DNA of 64,000 bases from Flavobacterium galactosidilyticum (GTDB lineage Bacteria; Bacteroidota; Bacteroidia; Flavobacteriales; Flavobacteriaceae). Shown one piece after another: positions 52,489 to 62,000 of this stretch. Both the position numbers and the translations under genes were made by a program. Under the pieces are notes generated by a model, which saw nothing but the letters and a program-made list of their open reading frames with translations, made no database searches and was not told the DNA's origin. Positions within the stretch are counted from its first letter, which is position 1, and each line of letters opens with the position of its first letter. Where the stretch lies: assembly GCF_020911945.1 (NCBI RefSeq), contig NZ_CP087135.1:2282001-2346000 (forward strand), read 5' to 3'.

Positions 52489-54524
52489 TGGAACATAAAC
52501 ATAAATACGATGCACAAGGCAAACAGCTTTGTTGCACCCCACAAGAAGAAAAAATATATACCGATGCCAATGCAAAAAAGCTATTGGAAAAACATACCGA
52601 CGATGATGGGCACAATCACGACCACTCCGACGACGACGGTCATAACCACGGAAGTAGCGATAAATCTACCTTTCAAATGTTTTTACCAGCCATCATCAGT
52701 TTCGCATTATTGATGATTGCAATTGCTTTAGATAATTGGCTTCCTCAATCTTGGTTTACAGGTTGGGTAAGGATTGTTTGGTATGTGGTAGCCTATGCAC
52801 CTGTAGGATTTCCAGTAATTAAAGAAGCATTTGAAAGCATTAGAAAAGGCGATGTGTTTTCAGAATTTTTATTGATGAGCATTGCCACCATCGGAGCTTT
52901 TGCCATTGGCGAATATCCGGAAGGGGTTGCCGTAATGTTGTTTTATGCCGTTGGCGAAGTGTTCCAAACATTGGCTGTAACAAGAGCCAAAGCCAATATT
53001 AAAACCTTGCTCGACCAAAGACCCGATGAAGTAACAATTTTAGAAAACAATCAGGCAAAAACGGTAAAAGCTGAAACCGTAAACATCGGAAATATCATCC
53101 AATTAAAACCCGGAGAAAAATTAGGATTAGACGGAGAATTATTATCCGAAACAGCATCATTCAACACCGCTGCATTGACAGGAGAAAGCAAGCCCGACAC
53201 CAAAACCAAAGGCGAAACCGTATTGGCTGGAATGATAAATTTAAACACCGTTGCACAGGTAAAAGTAACCACCGCTTATACCGATAGCAAGCTTTCTAAA
53301 ATTTTGGAACTGGTACAAAATGCCACCGCCCAAAAAGCGCCCACCGAATTATTCATCAGAAAATTTGCAAAAATCTACACGCCGATTGTTGTGTTTTTAG
53401 CGATTGCAATTTGTCTTTTTCCGATGGTGTTTGTAGAAAATTATGAGTTTAAAACTTGGCTGTACAGAGCATTGGTATTCTTGGTTATTTCTTGTCCGTG
53501 TGCTTTGGTCATCAGTATTCCTTTAGGTTATTTTGGTGGAATTGGAGCCGCTTCCAAGAATGGAATTTTGTTTAAAGGAAGCAACTTTTTAGATGCCATT
53601 GCCGATATTAAAAACGTAGTAATGGACAAAACGGGTACAATGACCGAGGGCGTTTTCAAAGTTCAGGAAGTGGTATTAAAATCTGAATTTAATAAAGATG
53701 AAATCCTGAAAATGGTCAACGCTCTGGAAAGCCAAAGTACACATCCGGTCGCAACAGCTATTCATCAATACGTAGGCGAAATTGACAGCTCAATAAAGTT
53801 AGAAAATACCGAAGAAATCGCAGGTCACGGTTTGAAAGCCAATGTAAATGGAAAAGAATTATTGGTCGGGAATTTTAAGTTGATGGATAAATTCAACATC
53901 AATTATGATTTAGACCCGACCACAATTGTTTACACCCTAATTGCCATTGCTTACGATGGGAAATTTGCAGGATATATTACCATTGCAGACAGCATCAAAG
54001 AAGATGCACAGCTTACAATTGACAAACTGAAAGCATTAGGCGTAAAAACCACAATGTTGAGCGGAGACAAAAGCACCGTAGTAAAATTTGTTGCAGATAA
54101 ATTAGGAATTAATAATGCTTTTGGCGATTTATTACCCGAAGACAAAGTAAATAAAGTAAAAGAAATAAAAGCCCAAAACGAAACCGTAGCATTCGTAGGC
54201 GATGGCGTGAACGACGCACCAGTAGTAGCTTTGAGCGATGTAGGAATTGCAATGGGTGGTTTAGGAAGTGATGCCACCATCGAAACTGCAGATGTGGTTA
54301 TTCAGGATGATAAGCCAAGCAAAATCCCGATGGCAATCAATATTGGGAAGCAAACAAAAAAAATAGTTTGGCAAAATATCATTTTAGCATTTGCTGTAAA
54401 AGCAATCGTTTTAGTACTTGGCGCAGGTGGTTTAGCCACAATGTGGGAAGCCGTTTTTGCTGATGTTGGTGTGGCTTTATTGGCAATTTTAAACGCTGTA
54501 CGCATACAAAGGATGAAATTTTAA
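52488..54524 (+). CDS. Zn/Cd/Co-type P1B ATPase
   Basis: This 678-residue pump has no HMA domain; instead a His/Asp-rich N-terminus (HTDDDGHNHDHSDDDGHNHG). Membrane segments are followed by TGES, the CPC triplet near 337 (VISCPCALVISIPLG), the DKTGT site (VMDKTGTMTEG, about 380), STHPVATAIH and GDGVNDAPVVALSDVGIAMG. The CPC plus His-rich end points to zinc or cadmium export. It differs clearly from the CopA at 36634. Start overlaps the previous stop. Confidence 0.93.
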   Translation: MEHKHKYDAQGKQLCCTPQEEKIYTDANAKKLLEKHTDDDGHNHDHSDDDGHNHGSSDKSTFQMFLPAIISFALLMIAIALDNWLPQSWFTGWVRIVWYVVAYAPVGFPVIKEAFESIRKGDVFSEFLLMSIATIGAFAIGEYPEGVAVMLFYAVGEVFQTLAVTRAKANIKTLLDQRPDEVTILENNQAKTVKAETVNIGNIIQLKPGEKLGLDGELLSETASFNTAALTGESKPDTKTKGETVLAGMINLNTVAQVKVTTAYTDSKLSKILELVQNATAQKAPTELFIRKFAKIYTPIVVFLAIAICLFPMVFVENYEFKTWLYRALVFLVISCPCALVISIPLGYFGGIGAASKNGILFKGSNFLDAIADIKNVVMDKTGTMTEGVFKVQEVVLKSEFNKDEILKMVNALESQSTHPVATAIHQYVGEIDSSIKLENTEEIAGHGLKANVNGKELLVGNFKLMDKFNINYDLDPTTIVYTLIAIAYDGKFAGYITIADSIKEDAQLTIDKLKALGVKTTMLSGDKSTVVKFVADKLGINNAFGDLLPEDKVNKVKEIKAQNETVAFVGDGVNDAPVVALSDVGIAMGGLGSDATIETADVVIQDDKPSKIPMAINIGKQTKKIVWQNIILAFAVKAIVLVLGAGGLATMWEAVFADVGVALLAILNAVRIQRMKF

Positions 54525-54594
54525 AGAATAGTTGGTTTTATACAAAATGGGTAGTAATGATAACAGGGGTAGTAGTTTGTAACGTAGTTTTCAA

Positions 54595-54602
54595 TATCTT
54601 TG
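54595..54602 (+). promoter_or_regulatory. -7 box of the 54607 gene
   Basis: TATCTTTG matches TAnnTTTG exactly and ends 4 bases before the ATG at 54607, so transcription would start at the ATG (leaderless). A TTTG at 54576-54579 is 15 bases upstream, shorter than normal. Confidence 0.5.
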
Positions 54603-54606
54603 GGAA

Positions 54607-54918
54607 ATGAAACATTTATCATCCATATTAGCATTAATGGTCTTGGTCTTATCGACCTTGCCAGGCTTTATGGAAGATAAATGCTTTGACGTCATACATC
54701 AAACAACAAATAGTCAGGAAGAAGATAGCGACGGTTGCGGTATGGAATGTTGCTCGCCTTTTTCTAAATGCAATACCTGTACCGGATTTGTAATTACCTC
54801 TTTTTATGCTTTAACAACAAATTCTGCCCAACAACCTGAAAAGAAATTAAGTGTAATAACTGCCTCAGCTGTTTCAGACTTCCTCTCTTCCATTTGGCAA
54901 CCGCCTAAGATTAATTAA
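54607..54918 (+). CDS. Small exported Cys-rich protein, SIWQPPK (DUF6660-like)
   Basis: This 103-residue protein has a signal peptide (MKHLSSILALMVLVLSTLPG), the cluster DGCGMECCSPFSKCNTCTG and the C-terminus FLSSIWQPPKIN. It is the third member of the group in this island. It lies 88 bases before a TonB-dependent receptor gene. It is likely to hold metal outside the inner membrane. Confidence 0.8.
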   Translation: MKHLSSILALMVLVLSTLPGFMEDKCFDVIHQTTNSQEEDSDGCGMECCSPFSKCNTCTGFVITSFYALTTNSAQQPEKKLSVITASAVSDFLSSIWQPPKIN

Positions 54919-55005
54919 TGTTTTTAGTGTCTTCGGCACAATAACAAATTGCGGTGCTACAAACCGTCAATTCTTATTTTTTAAACATTAATAATTTTTC
55001 ATATA

Positions 55006-57177
55006 ATGAAAAAAATACTCTTTATGTCATTTTTTATGACACTAAATCTCTGTGTCTTTGCACAAAACACATTTAATGCTGTTGTTAGAAACAGTGAAAA
55101 CAAAAATCCTTTGATTGGTGTGACAGCATCTATAAAAGGAACCTCGCTTGCCGCTACATCAAACGAAAACGGTCAAATCATAATAGTAAATGTTCCTGAT
55201 GGTGTACAGGAAATACATTTTAGTTACGTAGGCTTTTATGAACGTATTGATACACTGGAATTTCCATTAAAGGACACCAGCGTTATTGAAATCTTACTCA
55301 AAGAAAATTCAGAAGAATTGGATGAAGTGGTTATATCTTCTACAAGAAGTACAAGGAGCATACAAAATATTCCAACCCGTATTGAATTTATCGGAAGTGA
55401 GGAATTGGGAGAAAAAGGAAATATGAAACCTGGGGATATTCGTATGCTTTTGGCGGAAAGTACAGGTATTCACGTACAAACCACTTCGCCTACCAGTGCC
55501 AATGCAAGTATCCGTATTCAGGGGCTTGACGGACGATATACGCAAATTCTAAAAGACGGCTTCCCTATTTTTTCGGGTGCTTCAAGCGGATTAGGTTTGT
55601 TGCAAATTCCACCGCTTGACTTAAAGCAGGTTGAAGTTATCAAAGGTTCTACATCTACGCTGTATGGTGGTGGAGCAATAGCAGGTTTGGTAAACCTAAT
55701 TTCCAAGACACCAACGGAAGAAAGGGATTTGCGTTTTCATTTAAACGGAACATCAGGCGGAGGTTTAGACATCAACGGTTTTTACGGACAGAAGTTTAAG
55801 AAAATCGGAACAACCATATTTGCTTCGCATAATAGAAACGAAGCTTACGACCCTGCAAAAATTGGTTTTTCTGCCATTCCAAAATTTGAACGTTTTGTAC
55901 TGAACCCTAAATTGTTTGTTTATTTCAATGATAAAACAAAAATGAATTTCGGTGTCAATACAACTATCGAAAACCGTTTGGGAGGTGATATGCTTTACAT
56001 CAAAGGTAAAGGAGATAACACGCATCAGTATTTCGAGAAAAATAAAACACAACGCTATTCCACTCAATTTGTTTTCGACCATTTGATTAATGAAAAAAGT
56101 TCTTTTCAAATTAAAAACAGCGTGAGTTATTTTAACCGAAATACAACAATTCCCAACTATCAGTTTGAGGGAACACAAACCGCAACTTTTACAGAAGCAA
56201 ATTATACCAACAGTACAGAAAAATCGGAATGGGTAGCCGGGGTCAATATTTGGACAGACAATTTTAAAGAAAAGCAGATTACTGCATTTCCGTTGAGGGA
56301 TTACAGCCAAAACACATTCGGAGCTTTCGTTCAAAATTCTTTTAAGGCTACTGATTGGCTTCAATTAGAAGCGGGTTTAAGAACGGATTACGTGATAGAT
56401 TACGGAGCTGTATTTTTGCCAAGAGTATCTGCATTGTTTAAGATTGCAAACGGATTGACTTCACGTATTGGAGGTGGATTTGGGTATAAAACACCAACCA
56501 TTTTTACAGAAGAAAGCGAACGCCTACAATATCAAAATGTAATGCCTATTGACAACAAAATCAATAAATTGGAAAAAAGTTATGGAGCAAATGCAGACAT
56601 CAATTACCGCACCTACATTGGGGAAGATTGGTCATTTAGCATAAACCAATTGTTCTTTTACACCTATCTGGATAATCCCTTGTTACTTGAAAACCCCTCT
56701 GCAAATCTGTATCAGTTCGTTAATTCTCCAGGTTATATTCATACTAAAGGAACAGAAACCAATATTAAAATTGGTTACGATGACCTGAAATTATTTTTGG
56801 GATACACTTATACAGATGCTCGATTAAACCAAAATGGAATGACTGTAGAAAGCCCGTTAACGCCAAAGCACCGCATTAATTCCATCCTGATGTATGAAAT
56901 AGAAGACAAATGGAAAGTTGGTCTGGAAGCCTATTATTTCAGTCCTCAAAAACTGAATAATGGAACTACGGGCAAAGGTTACTTTATTACCGGGTTTATG
57001 GCTGAAAAGATTTGGGAAAGATTTTCTCTGTACATCAACTTTGAAAACTTCCTTGACACCCGACAAACACGCTTTGGTAGCATTTATACAGGAACAATAA
57101 CCAATCCGGTTTTTAAAGACATTTATGCACCTTTGGACGGATTTGTGATTAACGGAGGAATAAAATTCAAGCTTTAA
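55006..57177 (+). CDS. TonB-dependent receptor
   Basis: This 723-residue outer-membrane receptor has a signal peptide ending NLCVFAQ, a carboxypeptidase-D-like domain (about 20-100, ENKNPLIGVTASIKGTSLAA), a plug with VVISSTRSTRSIQNIPTRIE, the LKDGFPIFSG and VEVIKGSTSTLYGGGAIAG boxes, then a beta barrel ending GFVINGGIKFKL. In the metal island it may take up metal or a metal complex; some such receptors are induced by zinc shortage. The substrate cannot be read. Confidence 0.9.
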   Translation: MKKILFMSFFMTLNLCVFAQNTFNAVVRNSENKNPLIGVTASIKGTSLAATSNENGQIIIVNVPDGVQEIHFSYVGFYERIDTLEFPLKDTSVIEILLKENSEELDEVVISSTRSTRSIQNIPTRIEFIGSEELGEKGNMKPGDIRMLLAESTGIHVQTTSPTSANASIRIQGLDGRYTQILKDGFPIFSGASSGLGLLQIPPLDLKQVEVIKGSTSTLYGGGAIAGLVNLISKTPTEERDLRFHLNGTSGGGLDINGFYGQKFKKIGTTIFASHNRNEAYDPAKIGFSAIPKFERFVLNPKLFVYFNDKTKMNFGVNTTIENRLGGDMLYIKGKGDNTHQYFEKNKTQRYSTQFVFDHLINEKSSFQIKNSVSYFNRNTTIPNYQFEGTQTATFTEANYTNSTEKSEWVAGVNIWTDNFKEKQITAFPLRDYSQNTFGAFVQNSFKATDWLQLEAGLRTDYVIDYGAVFLPRVSALFKIANGLTSRIGGGFGYKTPTIFTEESERLQYQNVMPIDNKINKLEKSYGANADINYRTYIGEDWSFSINQLFFYTYLDNPLLLENPSANLYQFVNSPGYIHTKGTETNIKIGYDDLKLFLGYTYTDARLNQNGMTVESPLTPKHRINSILMYEIEDKWKVGLEAYYFSPQKLNNGTTGKGYFITGFMAEKIWERFSLYINFENFLDTRQTRFGSIYTGTITNPVFKDIYAPLDGFVINGGIKFKL

Positions 57178-57182
57178 AACAA

Positions 57183-57977
57183 ATGGAAAAAACCATATTC
57201 AATATAACTAAAATGGATTGCCCAAGCGAGGAGCAATTAATCCGTATGAAACTGCAAGACTTTGATACGGTAAAAGGATTGGAATTTGATATAGCCAATA
57301 GAAAATTGGACGTTTATCACAATGGAAACCCAGAGCCAATTTTTTTGGCTTTGGGAACACTGAACCTAAATACGACATTGGTTTCAACTGAAAAAAGCAA
57401 TTTTGTTGTTGAAACAGATACAAGCAACAAGCAACGGAAATTACTTTGGATCGTGTTGATTATCAACTTCCTGTTCTTTGGATTGGAAATGTTATTCGGT
57501 ATTTTTTCAGGTTCAATGGGATTGATAGCCGATAGCTTGGATATGCTTGCGGACAGTGTCGTTTACGCATTGGCTTTAATAGCTGTGGGGGGAACAATCG
57601 CCCTAAAAAACAACATCGCCAGATTTGCAGGATACTTCCAAGTCTTACTTGCTATTGTAGGTTTCGTTGAAGTGATCAGACGTTTTATGGGAATTGAAGC
57701 TATGCCCGATTTCAAAACAATGATTGTCGTTTCAGTTTTAGCATTGATTGCAAACGTATTTTGCCTTTATCTCTTACAAAAGAACAAAAGTAAAGAAGCG
57801 CATATGCAGGCTTCGATGATATTCACATCAAATGATGTCATTATCAATTCGGGAGTTATTGTTGCTGGTCTTTTAGTTAATTGGCTCAATTCAAGTTATC
57901 CAGATTTGATTATTGGGGCTATTGTATTTGTAATTGTAGCAAGAGGGGCTTACAGAATATTGAAGTTGGCAAAGTAA
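57183..57977 (+). CDS. Cation diffusion facilitator-like transporter with HMA-like N-terminus
   Basis: This 264-residue protein has residues 1-70 like a degenerate HMA domain with only one cysteine (ITKMDCPSEEQLI). Then come five or six membrane helices with the CDF motif GSMGLIADSLDMLADSVVYAL (HxxxD-type site replaced by D-S-L-D). It is short for a CDF and lacks a long C-terminal domain. It likely exports zinc. It starts 5 bases after the TonB receptor stop. Confidence 0.85.
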   Translation: MEKTIFNITKMDCPSEEQLIRMKLQDFDTVKGLEFDIANRKLDVYHNGNPEPIFLALGTLNLNTTLVSTEKSNFVVETDTSNKQRKLLWIVLIINFLFFGLEMLFGIFSGSMGLIADSLDMLADSVVYALALIAVGGTIALKNNIARFAGYFQVLLAIVGFVEVIRRFMGIEAMPDFKTMIVVSVLALIANVFCLYLLQKNKSKEAHMQASMIFTSNDVIINSGVIVAGLLVNWLNSSYPDLIIGAIVFVIVARGAYRILKLAK

Positions 57978-58042
57978 ATCCCTAAATCTATAATTGCCTT
58001 TATCTTAGAAGAATAGGAGATAATAGAAATAAAAAAAGAGTG

Positions 58043-58073
58043 TTCAGGAATTGTTCTAATAAACATTCCTGAA
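58043..58073 (+). terminator. Hairpin after the metal island
   Basis: TTCAGGAAT/ATTCCTGAA with a 13-base loop and TCTTTT after it. It lies 66 bases past the CDF gene and is probably its terminator, though the T-run is weak. Confidence 0.6.
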
Positions 58074-58218
58074 ATCTTTTAACCGATTATGGAAGAAGCT
58101 AAGCTATTGCAAATAGGCTCTATAATAATTTCAAAAAAATTCATTAGATGTGATATAGCCTACAAATTACACAGTTTATTTTTTTCTCTAACCCAAATAT
58201 AGATTTCAAAATAGCCAA

Positions 58219-59043
58219 ATGAACAAATTTTATACAGAAACACTACACAAGCTGGAAACAGAAATCAACGATTTGGAGATTGAAACCGATCACTCTATAC
58301 AACGGATAGAAGCCGTTATAGGTATCATTCTAAAATGTTTGTCGGAAGTAAAGAAATATGTTCTAAACAGAGGATTTAAGAATATTGGGGAAGAAATCCA
58401 CTTTTTCAAACATCAGAAGCCTATTATTGTTTCAAAACTTATTTACTACAATGCCATATATAAAATTGAGGCGAAAAAGCCTTATGGAGCAAAACCAGTC
58501 AGAAAATATCTTAACAAAGAACTAAAAAAACTCAAAGGGTTCTTTGACAATAACATTGATTTTTATAAATATTACCGCAGTAATAACTCCTTTCTTGACG
58601 AAAGATTTTTTGTTCGTGGCAAACACGATATAAAACTATGGTTGGACACAATTTATTTTGAAACTGACCAAAGCTTCTCTACATCCCACGATTATAAAGT
58701 AGCTAAAATCGTAGCTAATGATTTGATACAAGTTTACATTGAAAACCAATTGAATACTAAAAACTATAATAAGATTTCTCATGAATCTCCTTTAAATTGG
58801 ACTGGTAACAAAACAGCATTAACCGAATTGATTTACGCATTATATTCACTAGGCGTATTTGAAAACGGAAATGTTGACATAAAGCTTATCTCCAAAACTT
58901 TTGAAAGAACCTTTAATATTGACTTAGGTGATTTCTATCATACGTTCATGGAACTTAAATCCCGGAAGATAAACCGAACAAAATTCCTTGACAGCCTCCG
59001 AGATGCATTGATTAAGAAAATGGACGAACAGGACGAAATGTAG
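58219..59043 (+). CDS. rteC: RteC domain regulator
   Basis: This 274-residue protein has the RteC pattern: a coiled N-terminus (ETLHKLETEINDLEIETD), KIEAKKPYGAKPVRKYLNKE and a C-terminal winged-helix-like half with FYHTFMELKSRKINRTKFLD. In CTnDOT RteC switches on excision genes. It is back in ICE backbone after the metal island and converges with the helicase gene. rteA and rteB partners are not in the window. Confidence 0.9.
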   Translation: MNKFYTETLHKLETEINDLEIETDHSIQRIEAVIGIILKCLSEVKKYVLNRGFKNIGEEIHFFKHQKPIIVSKLIYYNAIYKIEAKKPYGAKPVRKYLNKELKKLKGFFDNNIDFYKYYRSNNSFLDERFFVRGKHDIKLWLDTIYFETDQSFSTSHDYKVAKIVANDLIQVYIENQLNTKNYNKISHESPLNWTGNKTALTELIYALYSLGVFENGNVDIKLISKTFERTFNIDLGDFYHTFMELKSRKINRTKFLDSLRDALIKKMDEQDEM

Positions 59044-59059
59044 CAAATTCTTTTGCATA

Positions 59060-62000
59060 TTACAATACTCCACGTGGTAAATGAACACCTTTTATCCGTA
59101 CAATATTCTCCGAAATGCTTGGCGTTTGCTTTTGTTTTTCGGTTTGTTCCGCAGGTTCCTCTTTAGTTTCCTGCGTAATTGATAACTGTATCTTTCGTTC
59201 AACGGCGGCCAGTTCGGTTTTGAGTTCGCTCAATCGGCTTTCCTTAGACCACGTACCATTTATGACCTCCTGAAGAATAGGTAGGTCTTTTTGTATTTCC
59301 GTAATTTTCTTTTGCTCCTGCTCAATATATCCAGGCAATTTTTCCAGTGCGTTAAGGAAGTTCATAGCAGCTAGCTTTTCATCTTTAGCGATTAGACCAT
59401 TGTTGTAGGTATATTTGATATTTCCCTCGCCTTGCATCAAAAAACGATTTACACGAATATCCACACCGTCTTTTTGTGACATTTCCGTTTTTACCAAAAG
59501 CTGAAAACCATAAAGACTTCCGATTTCCTCGTAATCACCACCTGTACGGGCTTTATCCGCAAGCTGGTTGAGTTTTGCACCGATTTGTTTTATATCCGCA
59601 TTGGGCGGTAAACCGTCCAACTGAACAGGATTGGTAATAGTACCGTCAGAACGTTTTTGGATACGTCCTTGCAGATTATTCCAATCTAGGCTCATACGGT
59701 CATATCGGGATTGGGCTTTGTCCAATTCAGCCGTATAGTCTTCCAATTTGTACTTCGCACTATACTTTGAACGGTTGAAAGCCTGTTTTTCGCTTTCCAA
59801 TCCGGCAATCTGTTTTTCTAATTTGGCTTTATCCAACAAGTCTGTATTTCCTGAAAGGATAGCCACATATTCCGAGAAATTCATTCCCGATTTTTCGTCC
59901 ATACTTCCTTCATCAATGGTACGTTTGCCGAGGTTATTGGTTTTAAGCTGGTCTATAAAAAGTTGCTTGTTGTACAAGAGATTGAACTTATAGCTATCCA
60001 ACGATTTTTCTGTAGCATAAATAATTACATCCACTTTATTGTTTGCGAAATGCTTGGCAATTTCATTACCCTTTCGTATTGCTCTTCCATCCCTTTGGGT
60101 AAGGTCGCTTGGTCGCCAAGGCGTATCTAAATGATGAACGGCAACGGCTTTTTTCTGTGCATTCACGCCAGTTCCAAGCATACTTGTAGAACCGAAAATC
60201 ACACGAATTTTACCCTCGTTCATATCCTTGATAAGTCCTTTACGCTGGTTATCGTTTTTGGCTTCCTGTATAAAACGGACTTCGTGTGCCGGAATACCGT
60301 GATTTTCCACAAGTTTGCGTTTTATTTCAGAATATACATTCCATTCGCCAGGCTTGTAGGTGCCGAGGTCGGAAAAGATAAACTGTGTACCTTTCAGTGC
60401 ATTGAATTTGTTGTAATATTTCGCAATGTTTGTCGCACAATGGGATGCTTTATTGTCGGGATGGTCATCATACCTACCGCCAACCATTCGCATATCTAAA
60501 GACATTTTTCGGGCATAGTCGGTAGCGATAAGCATTTTTGCTTTTTCTTCTCGTTGCGATAAAGGTGCTCTTCCCAGCAAAGTCGCATTACCCGATTTTG
60601 CAAAATCCATCAGATTTTGGATAAATGCTGTCTGGTCGGGCGTTGGTGGAATGTTATACAGTATTTCGTTCTTTTCAGGGCGGTCAATGCCAATATCTTT
60701 TGCCGTTCTGTAATCTGTAATTTCAGAGTAGAATTGTGCCAATTCTGGCACTTTAATAAAGTATCGGAAACGTTCTTTTGCTACAATATTGTTGGCAACC
60801 GAGAATTCATAATCCGTAGTTTTTCTTGCATAAATAGCAGACCACGCATCGAAACAGTTAATTCCTTGCTTTTCCAACGCTCTTGGTCTCAGGTATTTGA
60901 ACAAAAGGTACAATTCCGTAAGTGAATTACTGATTGTTGTTCCGGAAAGGAAAGTCGCACCCATATCCGCTTGTATTTTGTCTTGAATGGTTCGAATTGC
61001 AAAAAGCAGGTTCATTGCTTTTTGGCTTCCATCTACATTTCCCAATCCGGCAACCCTTGTGTGGCGTGTGTTGAACATCAAATTTTTGAATTGATGGCTT
61101 TCGTCCACAAACAAATGGTCGATGCCCATCATTTTGAAGTCTACTACATCATCCTTTCTGTTATCAATATCGTGTTGCAGGGTTTTCAGTTTTACCTCAA
61201 GATTTTCTTTCCGTTTGATAGCACCCGCAAGCATCCCTCGTGTAACTTCACTGCCTTCAGATTTTAGAGCATCGAGATTTCGCTCTACACTGTCTAATTC
61301 AATTTCGAGAATTTCCTTTTGCATTTCGGGCGATTGCGGTATCATACCGAACTGGTCGTGGGTTAATATCACACAATCCCAATCGTTGTTTTTAATATCC
61401 CCGAAAATCCGCAAGCGTTTTTTGGGCGTAAAATCTTCTTTGCCAGGATAGAGAATTTTTGCGTGTGGATAGGCGGTTCTGTAAGCTTCTGCAATTTCGT
61501 GAACGTTACTTTTTAACCCGATAATCATCGGTTTGTGTGCCAAACCCAAACGCTTCATTTCTTGTGAAGCCGTACACATTACCAATGTTTTCCCAGCGCC
61601 AACTTCGTGGTCGCAAATAGCACCGTTGTTCAGCTTTATCATCCAAACAGTATCTTTCTGGCTCGAATACAAGTCTTCAATACCTAATGATTTTCTATCC
61701 AAACCCGGAAATTCCTGATGGCTTCCATCATAATTCGGTCGTACAAAACAGTTGAATGTGTTGTTATACTGGTCGGTCAACCTATTTTTAAATTCATCGT
61801 TTTGAGCGTGAAGCCAATCGGTAAAAGCAGTACGGATTTCGTCAATCTTGGTATTCGCCACCTGTACGGCTTCCATATCCCTGACCTTGACTTCTTGGTC
61901 ACCAACCTTGATTTTTTTGGTAATGTCTGGTGTGGTATTTACGAGTGCGTGTTTAAGCAAAGCAATCCCATCAAAGGTTCTACTCTCTGATTTTACGGCA

